64,000 bases of DNA from Monomorium pharaonis (Eukaryota; Arthropoda; Insecta; Hymenoptera; Formicidae), in the NCBI RefSeq assembly GCF_013373865.1, contig NC_050472.1, positions 930,001 through 994,000 of the forward strand. Reading direction: 5' to 3'. The notes beneath the pieces were generated by a model, which worked only from the letters and a program-made list of their open reading frames with translations, ran no database searches and was not told where the DNA came from. The translations under genes and the position numbers were made by a program. Within the stretch, counting starts at the first letter, position 1. Every line of letters begins with the position of its first letter. Positions 1-12,060 of the stretch are shown piece after piece.

Positions 1-638
1 AAAGTTTAGTAACATTTTATAATTTTTGTTATACTTATAAGATTATTATTATTAATATTATAGCAGCAATAACTACAAAAATAAAGTTTTTAATTATATT
101 ACTTTTTTAATGCAATTACAAATATTAAGTACTTTTTTAAATGTGTAGTAATATAATACAATAATACAGTGCTTACATGAACGAGCATATCGAATCAATT
201 TAATAATTTTTACAACTATTTAGCAATATATTAAATATTCAATAATCAGTTGTACCTTAATTAATCATTACATATAACGTAGAATGTCACACAAATTTTT
301 TTAGTAGAAATTTGTCTCCTTGAAAAAATAAATCTATTTATGCTCGTCTGTCTAAAAGGAAAGTAATTAATTGCCTGCCTTCACTTTTCCTTTTTTTCAT
401 TTTTGTGCTCTTCAAGAAATCAAAGTGTAAAAAAGTTGAAAGATATGTCACCACTTGTCGCTTTTTGACTTTTTAATAAAATAAAAGGCAAAGAAAACAA
501 GAGACGTTCTCTCATTTTCCTCTTACAACGCGTATTTCATTTCTAATATTGCAAAAATTAACTGTGGCACGTGACACGATTCATACGGATAACTCTACAC
601 ATACAAATACTTCTTGTATAAAATCCTTTTTAATCTTT

Positions 639-827
639 TTATCCATCGAGAACGCAACATGCGCCATTGACGAGTATGAGCAAATGGATCACGGCTTTAT
701 AGAAGTCCGGTCTTTCAGATTCGGTCAGCAACGCATGGTTCTTAACGAGTAGTAACATTACGATATTCGAGAAATTCATCTTCAAAAAATACATCGTTAA
801 TATACATATACATTTAAATCTCTTCAT
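639..827 (-). other. Possible coding fragment, strand unresolved
   Basis: This is a base-balanced patch inside very AT-rich DNA. On the minus strand it reads as an open frame containing LLVKNHALLTESERPDFYKA and ending CCVLDG before TAA. The codons mix G/C and A/T third positions in a coding-like way. The weak minus-strand acceptor-like site near 777 has only a short T-run. The plus strand over the same bases is also open (to two consecutive stops, TAG TAA, near 750), so composition alone does not pick a strand. I recognise no protein family. It may be a terminal exon, an exon relic or a conserved non-coding patch. Confidence 0.2.
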
Positions 828-1025
828 TGTAGAAGAGAGAAAATATCTTCGACAAGATTTTTTGTTTCTTTTTCTTTTTCATTATTTATTTTTATATTAT
901 AAAGAATTTTTCTCTCAACTTTTGTATTTTTATTAAATATTTTAATGTAATTTGAATTTATCGCTACTTTATTTCAACGCAACAAAAAAAATAAAGAGAA
1001 ATTATTTAAAAGTACTAATTATATT

Positions 1026-1049
1026 AATTTTGTTTTGTTTCAGGTAAGT
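1026..1049 (+). promoter_or_regulatory. Candidate recursive splice site (ratchet point)
   Basis: A T-rich tract runs into TTTCAG ending at 1043, and GTAAGT follows at once at 1044-1049. Fused 3' and 5' splice sites of this form are the defining sequence of recursive splicing sites in long insect introns. Splicing to 1043 would recreate a donor and allow the next intron piece to be removed. The site is visible in the sequence; its use is inferred. Confidence 0.4.
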
Positions 1050-1091
1050 GATGGACTGTATGATAATACAAAGCTTGATGTATCTCGATCA
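1044..1091 (+). CDS. Candidate 48-bp cassette exon next to the ratchet site
   Basis: After the acceptor at 1043 there are 16 codons open only in the phase-0 frame, VSDGLYDNTKLDVSRS, followed by a GTGAGT donor at 1092. A second donor, GTAAGT, lies at 1102. The exon is symmetric (phase 0 to 0), so it could be skipped or included without shifting frame. I recognise no domain. The opposite strand also offers an acceptor (AG at 1112-1113) with a short open frame across the same bases, which weakens the call. If the first six bases act as a donor, this would be a recursive splicing exon that is normally removed. Confidence 0.22.
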
Positions 1092-1545
1092 GTGAGTACT
1101 TGTAAGTAAATCTGTAAATAATTTGAAAAAAGAATACATTAAACGATAATAATAAAAGGACCATATTTACATTGGTCATTTCGTTAGAACGTATCGTTTT
1201 CGAACATTTTTAATGAAATAACTTCGGAAAATGGTTCGGTATTTTCATGGTAAAAGCGAACACGATAGCCCAAATACTTCTCAAGATCACGTTAACAAGC
1301 TCTGCGTGCTTTTTACGATATGCAATCTTCGCTCGTTTTTCTTTCTGTTCGTTGCTCGGGCGTAAAAGCTTTTGGGGAGGTCAGTCGTGCCTTGCGGACG
1401 TGCCCTTAAGTGCAGCGACACACACGACGTGTCTCGCGATTTGAAACCCCTCTCGGTTGTGACCAACTTGGGCGTACTTGGTAATCTCACTTTAAATTTG
1501 CAACAAAAAAATGTAGGCTTTTTGGAATATAAAAAAGTGCATAAA

Positions 1546-1567
1546 ATTATATATATATATATATATA
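1546..1567. repeat. (TA)n microsatellite
   Basis: About 11 TA units follow an A-rich stretch. There is nothing else of note around it. Confidence 0.9.
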
Positions 1568-1802
1568 ATTTTTTTTACTTAGCAATAATTACAAAAGCAC
1601 AATTTTAATATACAAAAGCATTTGAAAAGGAAAATAATCAACTATAATAGAAATATCATATATTGTTTGTTAATGATTTTTGTTATTGAACATCTTGTGA
1701 CTTATAAAAGCTTTGATTTATTGATTTTTGCTCTTTGTGAATGAAACCGCTGGTCGCACGAGGAAATCGTTGCTTTCTCAGCCTGTTTAGGGTCCCTCTT
1801 AC

Positions 1803-2025
1803 CTTCGCGGGCTAGGAATTGATCGAATAAATTTCAGAAACTCATCCGGTCACCCATAGTCAGCTCAATATAGCACCCGGTGCAGTACATGTATATCCTA
1901 TCCAATTCTATTTTGCCGCTATCCAATAACGATCCCATCCGACGTGTCTCTGCGTCTCGGTCTTGATCGTTCCTCTTTTGAGGCGCAATTTTCACCTCCC
2001 GATCTTCGGGGCTGCCGTGGCTCAT
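1803..2025 (-). CDS. Candidate first coding exon with a one-base frameshift
   Basis: On the minus strand an ATG at 2025 opens a 63-codon frame that starts MSHGSPEDREVKI and includes DRIYMYCTGCYIEL, then hits TGA at 1834. Just before that stop, the neighbouring frame is open as PDEFLKFIRSIPSPR and runs into a strong donor, AAG|GTAAGA, at 1803/1802. The change of frame falls at a CC pair, so a lost C (CCC to CC) would explain it; this could be a sequencing error or a real mutation. Upstream, TTTAGTTTG near 2040 is a weak initiator match, and no pyrimidine tract precedes the ATG, so a first exon fits better than an internal one. I do not recognise the family. It could also be a pseudogene fragment or chance in a GC-rich block. 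Confidence 0.33.
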
Positions 2026-2259
2026 GTCCGCTCAAACTAAATCTCGCTTCTAACCTAATCTCTCTTTATCTTTCTTTCTATATCTTCTGCCAAATCAGGA
2101 AGAAATAAACATCATTTGCTCTCGATAAATAATGAGGTACCGGATTTATTTTAAAAAGAGAACCAAAATAATCTCTAAAAGAGAACCAAAATAGTTTTGC
2201 CCTTATTTTATTGATATTTTTTTGTTAGATATAAAGGTATGAAAAAAGATTTTTTATCG

Positions 2260-2264
<5 letters not shown>

Positions 2265-2341
<77 letters not shown>
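2265..2341. repeat. (GT)38 microsatellite
   Basis: About 77 bp of uninterrupted GT. The perfect run suggests an active, polymorphic locus. The alternating purine-pyrimidine sequence can adopt Z-DNA. Confidence 0.97.
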
Positions 2342-2344
<3 letters not shown>

Positions 2345-2912
2345 AAGGAGAAACGATGAAAAGAAAATTTATAAATTTTGGATTATACAGTAATTTTTAT
2401 TTTTATTACAATATTTAGGTAAAACAATTTTTTATCTATATTTTTTGTTTGATATATCGCTTGTTTTAAATGTGTTTTTTGTTTGATCTCATCGGAAAAC
2501 GAAATTACAACTCGGCCGAGATAAGCATAATCTGCGCCCTCATCGGTTTCGCGCCTCTCATTTTGTTTTCGAAATTTAATTTTATATCACCGTATTCTCC
2601 CATCTCGACGAGAGATTTTGTTTCGCGAATGTTGAGTAATTGCGTATTGTACGATTGTATATGTATCCTTCCGCTAATCCAACGCGCGCGACGCACGTAT
2701 TTCCAGATTTTTGCGAAGCGTCGCGAGATTGTATCCTCGCGCTTAAATTTTCTCGTCAGCCTGAAAGCCCCCTTGATTTAATTCGATTAGCGTCATTCGT
2801 AATCAAGTTTACGGGAAAGTCCGGGACGAACAAGCCGCCATGTGTGGAAAACACGTTCACCGAAGCAAATCATAGTTACCTTATGGTACTCGTGATATCC
2901 GCGCTGTCGGGA
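2342..2912. other. Gene-free interval, AT-rich then GC-balanced
   Basis: AT-rich flank up to about 2480, then a GC-balanced, CpG-containing block (2490-2890) with overlapping short open frames on both strands. None has a convincing start, splice context or recognisable motif. A non-coding regulatory block is possible. Confidence 0.4.
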
Positions 2913-2915
2913 ATA

Positions 2916-2949
<34 letters not shown>
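2913..2949. repeat. (TA)n microsatellite
   Basis: TA repeat interrupted once by TG near 2920. Confidence 0.9.
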
Positions 2950-2953
<4 letters not shown>

Positions 2954-3399
2954 GAGAGGTATATTTATTTATTGTAAGAAGATTGATACCATCTCTTTCG
3001 CATGCGATATTTAGCGTAGAATTACGAGATCTGTTTGTACGGATACGTATTTATTTTATTTCTTGTAAAAAAATCATATTTTATCTACATCCTTTATTAC
3101 GGCGATAAATTAAATGTCTTACAAGTTCGAATCTGTTTGCGCACAATTTCGAATTCTGTATGATCATTTTATAAAAAATAAAAGCTTTCGAGGGTAAATT
3201 CTAAGAAAAAATTCTCCTTGTATACTTGTGTTAAAATTGAAAAATAACTGGACGATATCTTGATGAAATTAAATTATTGAATGTGTGACTCAGATATTTA
3301 AATATATACACAAAACTCGAGCATATTTCTAGTAGAATGACTAATATATTAGAATAGCTGAGGTGTTAATCAAACGAATTAACATTTCCTATACTTTGC

Positions 3400-4010
3400 T
3401 TTGGAAGGAACGCCTTAGTCCATCCGCGATATGCCGGGTAATCACAGATCGAACAAGGTATACGCTCTCATTGCCAAATTGCCAGACAGCGAGAGAAGGT
3501 ATAACGAAGCACTTTAGCAGCTGCAACTGAAATTTTCCTCAGTCCGTTCATGTTCCTTTGAAATCCAGCCGAAAGCGATTTCGCGCTCGTGCTCGGGTAC
3601 GCGGTGATCGATGCCTGGCCAATCGTATATTGGCCGTGGACGGCGGTCCGCGACGAGGGGGATGATGGGCGCAGGCGGATAGGGTGGGTGACCGTACTGT
3701 GCCGTGCCGGTGTCGACAGATTCCGATGGCATTATACATATATTGGGAGCGGAGAGCCCCGGAGGGGCTCTTTGTCGCGCGCGCGGTTAGAACGAGGAAC
3801 AAAGGATACCGAAATTAGTTTATTCCCTGATGGCCGCCGATAGAATTATCAGGTATATCCGCTAGGGGGAGGGATCCACCCGCCTCGCGAGCGTATCGTT
3901 TAATTTCATTCAGGTCCCTGCAACGAGGGCTGCAGGGAAATTCCCGTCGAAGGTACTGGCCATCGCGCGACTTATGCGCCAGGATTATCGCGTGACTGGC
4001 CCAGTTTCGA
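3400..4010. other. GC/CpG-rich block with a short GC hairpin
   Basis: A strongly CpG-rich segment in AT-rich surroundings. It holds a hairpin with AGAGCCCC at 3753-3760 and GGGGCTCT at 3764-3771 around a 3-nt loop. Both strands have short overlapping open frames over 3514-3843, as GC-rich DNA tends to, with no recognisable protein. A promoter, enhancer or untranslated exon is possible. Confidence 0.3.
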
Positions 4011-5640
4011 CACGGAATAATATAACGATATGGAACAATAAAGCACGATTAGATTAATCTATTTTGCACGGCAATATGCACATGTGACACATATTGTAAA
4101 GCAATGATTTAATATTGCGTAACTTTAGTAAGTATATCTAAATATAATTTGTGTACTTAATACTGCATATGAGAAAGAAAATTCAACATTTTTTATTAAT
4201 ATGTTGAACGTTTGAAGCTGAAAAAAGAATAAAATGCCATTTATAATATCTTGATATACATATAAAATAGCACGTTGTTTTACTTTTTAACAGCAAAAGA
4301 AATTTATCTCTAATATAAAAATTTTAAAAAGAAATTCGTCTAAAATAGAATTATAATTCTTCTTATTAATTAATTTAAATTGTGTCATGATATAATAATA
4401 TAATAATGCACATGATCACGAAGCTTTTCACGATCTATTTTTATTCTTAACATTTACAGAATTTTGCATTCGCGGATCTTTAAGTGTATTATTGCAGATT
4501 CAAAGTTGAGATTGCGATGGATGCGTTTAATGCATAAGTGTTAAATAACGCACCGTGTATTTTTAAATATATTTACCCACTACTACATGTGCGTATGTGC
4601 CGCGCGTTTTATTACCGTACGTATTCATTTAACGTGATGAGAACTTCTCTTTTACGACAGCTGGTGCTCTATTCCGATATTTTATCATAGTACATATAAT
4701 GTTCCAACGTAATATTTTGCCATCGATATTTCGTAGTTTCAGGTGGGGACCATTGAAATCTTTATGGAAAACGTGTCTAACAACCGCGGTAACAGAAGTT
4801 GCGAATTGAGTTCGCGGGGTTGTCTAATACCTGATTGAATATTTTAACGTTGATGTTGAGACCACTGACACGATCGAAGGTATTGTGCGATTGACTACAC
4901 CGAAAGATCTTTCAAAACCGATTGTTTACGGACACGATGTATCTTTTGCTTTACTTGCATCGATCAACATAGAGTTCAAATAAAAATATCATTAATGTTT
5001 AATTACTATTATGGATCTTTTCTTACCCTAGAATAAAATAGAATAGAATTTATGAATTCAGCATTTTTACATAGTCAAGAAGGGACTTGGTTTATTATAA
5101 TAATAATAATATATCTTATCCATACACATCCGTCCACAATCTGTTTACTGAAATCTATCTGACTAGACTCCTATGTATTCGTTTCACTTATCACAAATTT
5201 GTCCCAATTACTACCGCTTTTATATTAATTAATATATACTATACTTTGATTATCTCCTATTCTACATATATTTCTGCATTTTTACATTAAGTATCACTGT
5301 TAAATAAACGTATTTTATGAATATATAGAATAAAATGTATGACTCTTTCATTTTTATCTATCATTTTATTGAAAATCAATTTTGACATTAGTCGTATTCT
5401 AATATCACTACCACTTATCTGTAACCACCGGAAGATGCGATAATGGTGTGTTATTTAAAGGTTAAAATAAAGGTTAATTCCTCTAGAAAGTCTAAAGATA
5501 CAAAAGAGACAAAGGACACGTAAAAAGGTTCGTTAAGTCAACGAGAAAAGCGATAATTTCATCTGATTGTTAATTCACGACGAATATCGTCGACAGTTAT
5601 TTTGGTCAAAGCGATTGCAAAGTTGCCTTCATTTTTGAAG
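4011..5640. other. Gene-free AT-rich interval
   Basis: Mostly AT-rich DNA with a moderate GC patch at 4640-4930. A TTTCAG|GTGGGG site at 4742/4743 is followed by 31 open codons ending in TGA at about 4838. No donor of good quality follows, so I do not call an exon. Nothing else is supported. Confidence 0.4.
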
Positions 5641-6300
5641 TTTTTGAACTCGCAAAACGTCTCGCGAACTAAAAACAGACGCGAGACATGCGCAATGTTC
5701 TCGCGAGAGCGTGAATCCGATGGAGGAGCAAGACCCGGGCTTAGCCGCGAGATCCGAAACTCATCTCGTCGCCGCGAATGAACTCGGAGGAATGGCCTGA
5801 ATTGGTCGACGACATTGCCGCGGTGATAGTTTAGATCCCTGCAGCGTGATAATATTGTGTGCCGAAGCGCGGTAGTATTTGCCGAGGAACGGTCGGCTTT
5901 AGAAATACAGAAACTTATTTCGCCCCGTCCGTCTTCTCTCGCGCTTGCTTTCTCACACGTCTTTTTCTCTTTTCACCGCAGCTGACCGTAAGCTTGCGCG
6001 GTTGCGCGGTTTTTTTACTTCTTTTTTTCTCCTCACTTTTTCTACTTCCTTTCCTCCTTCTTCCTCTCGACGATAGGTTCTAAGCTCCGTCTAGTTTGTG
6101 TCAGTCGTCGCGACCAGCGCGTTTCCAAACGGCTAACTACCCCTGGCCATGAGAGAGTAGCGATGCCTTTGTGACGTGTGGCGGAAAAATTTTGCGCCTT
6201 TCGCACTGAAAGAAATCGAGAAAAGTCCGTAGAGAAGTTTTTCCCGACGTCGATTCGCTTTCAGATTTTGCTTGCTTGCTCGAAACCTCACTGAGATCAC
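5640..6300 (+). promoter_or_regulatory. CpG-rich block with a candidate TATA-less promoter
   Basis: GC- and CpG-rich DNA about 650 bp long. TCAGTC at 6101-6106 matches the arthropod initiator (A at 6103 as +1). About 23-30 bases downstream comes CCAAACGG, similar to the core of the insect MTE element but offset by a base. A CT-rich stretch with an acceptor-like TTTTCACCGCAG ends at about 5981. No TATA box is evident. The next 200 bases have no long coding frame, so any first exon would be untranslated. Confidence 0.25.
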
Positions 6301-6813
6301 GCAGATAAAATGTTTTTAAAAGTCTATGCTTACATTGCTTTTAAAAGTCGATAAATGACGTACCTCTTCGATCTCTGATTATATGATTAAACATTTTTAG
6401 AGGGCGTGTATATAAATTTAATATTTATTAGTCTATTTGCGATATATATAAAAGATTAATTAAAAAATTAATGCTTGCTACATTAATGAATGATATATAC
6501 ATAATAACAATTATTTTAGATGTTAAAACCGAGCCTAAAAATTCTTATGTCAAATAATTTTAAGATAATCAATTTAACATAATGTAATTATATTATTTGA
6601 ATATTTTGTGTTTAATTAATATTTAACGTAATTTCTTAATATTAAAATAATGTACGTAATTTACGAATGTTATATTTTTTGGCATATTTCACTTACTTTA
6701 TACATTGCGTTATACGAAAGTATGTTTAAATTATTTTTTTAATTTTAGAAATTTTTTCTTAGATTTTTATGATACATTCGTGATACTTGTAGCATATATA
6801 TTTCTTTCTAACT

Positions 6814-6843
6814 GTCTACTTGACGCTTATACGTCAAGTAGAC
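6814..6843. repeat. Perfect 12-bp-arm inverted repeat
   Basis: GTCTACTTGACG (6814-6825), loop CTTATA, then CGTCAAGTAGAC (6832-6843). The surroundings are AT-rich and not obviously repetitive. No T-tract follows that would suggest a terminator. Confidence 0.85.
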
Positions 6844-8341
6844 GATTAATTAACCGCCGTCCATTCAATTTTCGCGCGAACGGGAACAGCAATCCCCGAA
6901 CTATTCAACATGAGAACGTTTGCTCCGCAACTAGAAACTGATAGCGAAGTTACTTCGGTTGATCGGCTCTGGTTTACGATGTGTAAAGGTCGTACTAACT
7001 AATCCACGCGAATGGCCACCAACCGCGAGTGAATGAGCCATCAAACCGTAAAACAGTGCAGTTGTACAAACAGCTTTAATGATTATTAGATTGCGCCTCC
7101 ATAATGCCTGTATTTAGACAGTACTCGTGTGTGCGACATGCTTTAGTTCACCTGTCTTTTTATCACGTTATTTATTCCGTATTCATTCTTTTTATTAGAT
7201 CCCGCAATTTATCCGTGCGTTTAACGCGTCGACACATAGAAATTTCTGAAACAATTCGTTTAATTATTGATGCGCAGGGCGCCCCGTTGCCATTATCTGT
7301 CCCATTAATGAAAGATTGTTTCATAAATTTCAAATCAATTTTCCGTTAACGAGAATTCGGCGGCAAGTTATCGTTTGTAGCAGATTTTTAACTATATCTT
7401 TTAATATTAAAATTTTTGCGCAAAAAAGTGTAGGATTATTTAAATATTATGAAATTTAATTCAACGAGATTATTTGATATTGAACGTTAATTCGCTGAAT
7501 AAAGTTCTCTTTGAATTCTCGGGCACGATCGAGAGTTCGATCATCATAGGAAAATAAGGTATTAATCACGCTCCTCAGTTTAAAATCGATTACATTACGA
7601 ATCACGACATTACGATCGACTCTCTACAAGGGACAGAGATTAATTTACGAGGCCCCGCGCCGCGTTTTATAACATTTCAGAAGAAAAGTAAGAAGAAGCT
7701 CAATCATTTTTTTTTACAAGATTACTGCCCGTTACCGTATTAATCTTTCGGAATGATCCACATCTCGTTGCTGAAAGCACGAGTTCGTGGATTTTTTCCC
7801 TACAATCTATCCGGTGTGGGACTCGGACGGTGAATACTCGCGAGCGGATCGCCGACTCAGGTCGGATCATCCGTAATCAAATAGAGAGCAGATCAGCGCA
7901 GATTTTGCGTCTCACCTCATCCCTGCAGACATCCCTTCTTATTCCAACGTCGCTGATACGCATTCCGGATAAAACGTGTGTAACTACATCCGATTAAGTT
8001 GTTGCTGAAATCGTCGCTAATTAAAAATCCGATTATTATTGCGGAAATTTCGCATACATCTGCACAAAGAATAGTATCAAATTAACAATTATTATCTCAT
8101 ATCTAAGTAACGTACTATATTTTCTAGGAGAAATTAAAGGACAAATCTGAAAATTTTACAGCTTTGTTTATTCATGTTTCCAAACTAGTTTATAACTCTT
8201 AGAAGAGTCTGTACACGAAGTTTTCTTGCGTAAAATAGATTACTGTGCCATTTTTTGATAATTTGAAATTGGTTTGATTGTGTTGGAATGATTCATTGAT
8301 TTAAATCAGAAATTGTTAATGTGATACTATTTATTTCTTTT

Positions 8342-8346
<5 letters not shown>
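6844..8346. other. Gene-free interval
   Basis: Alternating AT-rich DNA and moderate GC patches (6850-7130, 7500-8000). I see no exon with paired splice sites, no transposon ends and no RNA gene. Confidence 0.4.

Positions 8347-8372
<26 letters not shown>
8347..8372. repeat. (GA)13 microsatellite
   Basis: Uninterrupted GA run of 26 bp. Confidence 0.95.
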
Positions 8373-10652
8373 CGCGAAAGCTATATAAAATTATATGGTA
8401 CGATGTCTACATCCGTGAAAAATGAAGAAAACTGCAATGAGCGATGCGAGCATCATTTAATTATTCATTAATTTCGATTGATTGACGTTACAGTTTTGAG
8501 TAATGAAAATTAATGTTTAAACTAATTTAAGCTTATTAGCATTATAAACAATTAAATTCTGCTCATTAAACAGCATTATAACGATAGAAATGCCGTTTAT
8601 CTCGCGCGTACTCAATTCAAAGCCAGTTGATGCAGTTGCATTATCAAAAATTAATCATTAATTGATATATAAAGTGAACAGGACTCGAAGCGTGTTAATG
8701 AAGTATCTCGTTTTTCGGAGCATTTCTCGTCGCACCTAAGTTTCTATTCGTGGAAAGGGCAGAAAAGGAAAGAAGAAATAAGATCCTGAGCAAGATACAT
8801 CATCGGCTGAAAACTAAATTAAAAGAAAGGAGCGCGCGCATGAGAACCCTCGAGGTACCATCGAGGTTTTCGATAAGCTCGTTTTTCGCGAGACGGCCGT
8901 CTCGGCAAAACAGATGATCGATGTGCAAACACGTCCGAGTGATTCTTCTTCTTGCCAGCCGTTAGAGCCGTACTTATCGGCTCTTATCGCGGTAACAACG
9001 ACGGGATACTGTGGCGAACTCGGCGCCCCTCATTCCTTCGCTGATTCAAGAATCTTTTTTTTTCTAGGGCGAAAGCGTTGCGAGACTGCTGATTAATGCT
9101 TTCCTCTCCCCTCACTCCTCTTTCTCTCTTTCCCATGTAATTCGATCAATAGTGTTTGAGACTTTCGCCCAAGTTCTGGATGCGTTAAAATGATCACTCC
9201 TTTATCTCTGTAGTCTATAATAACTGTAAAGTGACGTAATTAATATCTTGTTGATTATTGTGAAGATGTGATAGTATTATAAGCTTGTAACATAACTATT
9301 ATTCAATAACGCTTCGAAATTTTGGAACAGTGAATGAAATAGGTGACTTAATTTAAAAACATTAAAATATAATTAAAATATAAACATGACATAGTTTTAT
9401 TCATACCGAACAAATTCTCGGTTTTATAAATATGAAAATAAATTAATATGAAACAATATAAGCTTAGCATAAGGAGTGGTAAGATAAAAAATTCATACAT
9501 AAATATTATTGGGAACCAAGATTCACTTTCATCGAACGAGGCTTTTTCTTTATTTATCAAATTTAGTTAATACAAAAATTAAACGGATTGCACGCATTTT
9601 AGTGCTGCGTCCACTTTTTTACTCCAGTATCGTCCTGTCGAGGACGACATTTTGTCACTCTTGGGCGCGGCATTTGATCTTTCGCGAGCTATTGTGAGCT
9701 CGGAACTTTACGAGTCTCCCGTGCGCCATGCCGCGGATTCATCTTGGTTTACGAGGTCTCCAAATGAGGCGAGAGATTATTATAATAAGGAGGCAAATGG
9801 AAGGGAAACGCCAACGGCGACGTGCTCTCCCTCAGAAATTGTGCCGTGTCATTAAAATAACCGCGTCTAACTGCTACTCAGAGCCAACGTGGAGTAAAGT
9901 GCGCGGTAATGAAATATTTCTCAATTAATATCTGAATAATATCTGAAAACTTTGCATATATTTTTGCTTAATTTGCATTAGATTTTTTTTCTTTAAAAAA
10001 GTTTAACTGGATATATTTTTTTCTTCTTAACGAAAAGTTTAATTGCGTGCCATCGTAATTTATTTTGTTCTCAAATACATGTAAAATTTTTTACGAAAGG
10101 ACACGAGTTTTGTATGGTCAAATTGAAAGTGAAATTTGCAAATTTAAAAACAAAGGACAGGACATGGATAGGAATAAATGGACACAATTTTTTGTTATTG
10201 AAGACAAGACTGAAAATTTCTGAGTTTTGTCACGATTCCGTCAGACTTCTACAGAAGCAATCTTATTCTTTTTTTTGAAATAAACTCATAAATTTAGTCT
10301 CTACACTTAAATGAACTTTTTGTTGATTACGATACATCGGGTCGAGGTACTTTTTTTTATGAATTTTGGTGTAAATTAGAATTTATCTCATGAGCGGTAA
10401 ATTATCGTGAATATGCAAGACACAGGCGGACAATGACGACAGTGGTATTACGGTTACGATATAGGCCACTCTTTTTCTCTTTCCATCCCCATTGTACCTA
10501 ACAATTTTTCAAAACTGTCCGTTGGTTCCTGCTGTCACCGGTACGCTTGATCGGTGTCACCTAGATTTGCATAAATGTGTGCTCCGAAAGGCACTCGAGA
10601 TAGGTCGCATACGCGTGGATTTGGAAAATGCCAGGAGGATTCTACGAGCATT

Positions 10653-10655
<3 letters not shown>
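8373..10655. other. Gene-free interval
   Basis: AT-rich DNA with GC-balanced patches at about 8680-9110 and 9590-9880. Short open frames in these patches lack start or splice support and resemble no family. Confidence 0.4.

Positions 10656-10703
<48 letters not shown>
10656..10703. repeat. (GA)n microsatellite
   Basis: About 48 bp of GA followed by a G-rich purine stretch. It translates as Glu-Arg repeats in overlapping plus-strand frames, which explains the open frames there. Confidence 0.95.
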
Positions 10704-10708
<5 letters not shown>

Positions 10709-12060
10709 GGGAAAGCAGAATCTAAGGGAAGGACCGGATATCCATGTAAGAAACGGGAATCGGGTGAATATTGGGAAGGAGATCCGGATTTGACGAGGAA
10801 GGATGGGAAGAGACAGGCCGCTTGTCCCTGGTGGCGACAGGATGGGCTCGTCGTAGATCGAGAATCTACATGACTATTTGGAAGACGAGTGCTTTATCGC
10901 TTGCTTCTGCGACCGAATGAAGGTATACAAACGTCTTCGTGAATGTAAGATTGAAACCAGCTGTGCACGAATTGGAGAATAAATTTTGAGATTATACCGC
11001 TCTCTAAAAAATTTCCGGGCTTGGAACAAATTAAATCTTTCTTACATTTGAATCGTGTCTCGTCATTGCCGAAAAATATTCTAATCGTATTCTTGGAGTT
11101 GATAATTTCTTTACAGATTTTTCGGGGAGGAGATATCATATGGAATATATATAGATGTTTGTTGGCATGAAAATTTTTAAATTGGTGATGTGAATTTAAT
11201 ATATGAATTAATTATTTTGACTTTTTTTTTAGTGTAAGGATTGTATTTCCAAAAACAAATATGTAGCGCGCAATTTTCATGAATTGAAATTGGAAATTGT
11301 AAAAATTTACACTAGTAGTTATTAGGTGTCCAAAAGTACTTCTATTGCATCGAGTAATTTTTTACTGTGGAATCAAGTTGTGTGAAGAAAAGATAGAGGG
11401 AAACGCGGAAAAGGATCATGTATGGAAGGATTATTGGACGTTCGGAGAAACTGACGGAGATAGATAGACCGCGGTAGATTGATTTTGCGAGATATTCGCG
11501 GAGAACAAGCCCGTCTCTTATCACGTGCAGGGGTTCATCTATCGGTTATGGATTACCGTAGATCGAGTTTCGCGATGATCTGTAACTCGACGAACTTGGT
11601 GGTTCGTGGTGAATTGATGTTTCTCTTGCGATGTTTCTTCGGAGGAAAAAGTTTCACTCGTCGAGAACGAGATAACGGAAGAAGTGTTTTAACTTCGCGA
11701 AAACCAACGAGGCGGATCTTTGATGTCGAAGTAAAAACAGAGAGATGGAACGCATTTAAAAACGGTGTATAATATCTCTACTCTTTTCTTTTTATTTAGA
11801 CACATTTTAAAATAACTTATTTGCAAGTATGGTAGTGTTCAACAGCTATTATCTATACGGATATCTATAGATTTTAAATTATTGCATGTAAAATGCCAGT
11901 TTTTAATCATATTATTAAGTAAGTTTGGAAATAAATTTATTTAAAAAAAATTATGTCTTTTATAGTTACGTTTTTATCATTTTAAGAAATTATATTTGTA
12001 ATTAGAAAAATTTAATAGCAATGCTCTTAATGCATTAAATGAAGAATTGTCATAATATTA
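10704..12060. other. Gene-free interval
   Basis: GC-balanced to about 11110 and again at 11360-11760, AT-rich elsewhere. A 97-codon plus-strand frame at 11479-11772 has no recognisable motif and no splice context. Confidence 0.4.

Noticed and set aside
3115..3140. GTTCGAATC, similar to a tRNA B box
   Set aside because: No A box at the right distance and no acceptor or anticodon stems.
4743..4838. 31 open codons after TTTCAG|GTGGGG
   Set aside because: Donor candidates are poor (CGCG|GTAACA) and the frame ends in TGA; not distinguishable from chance.
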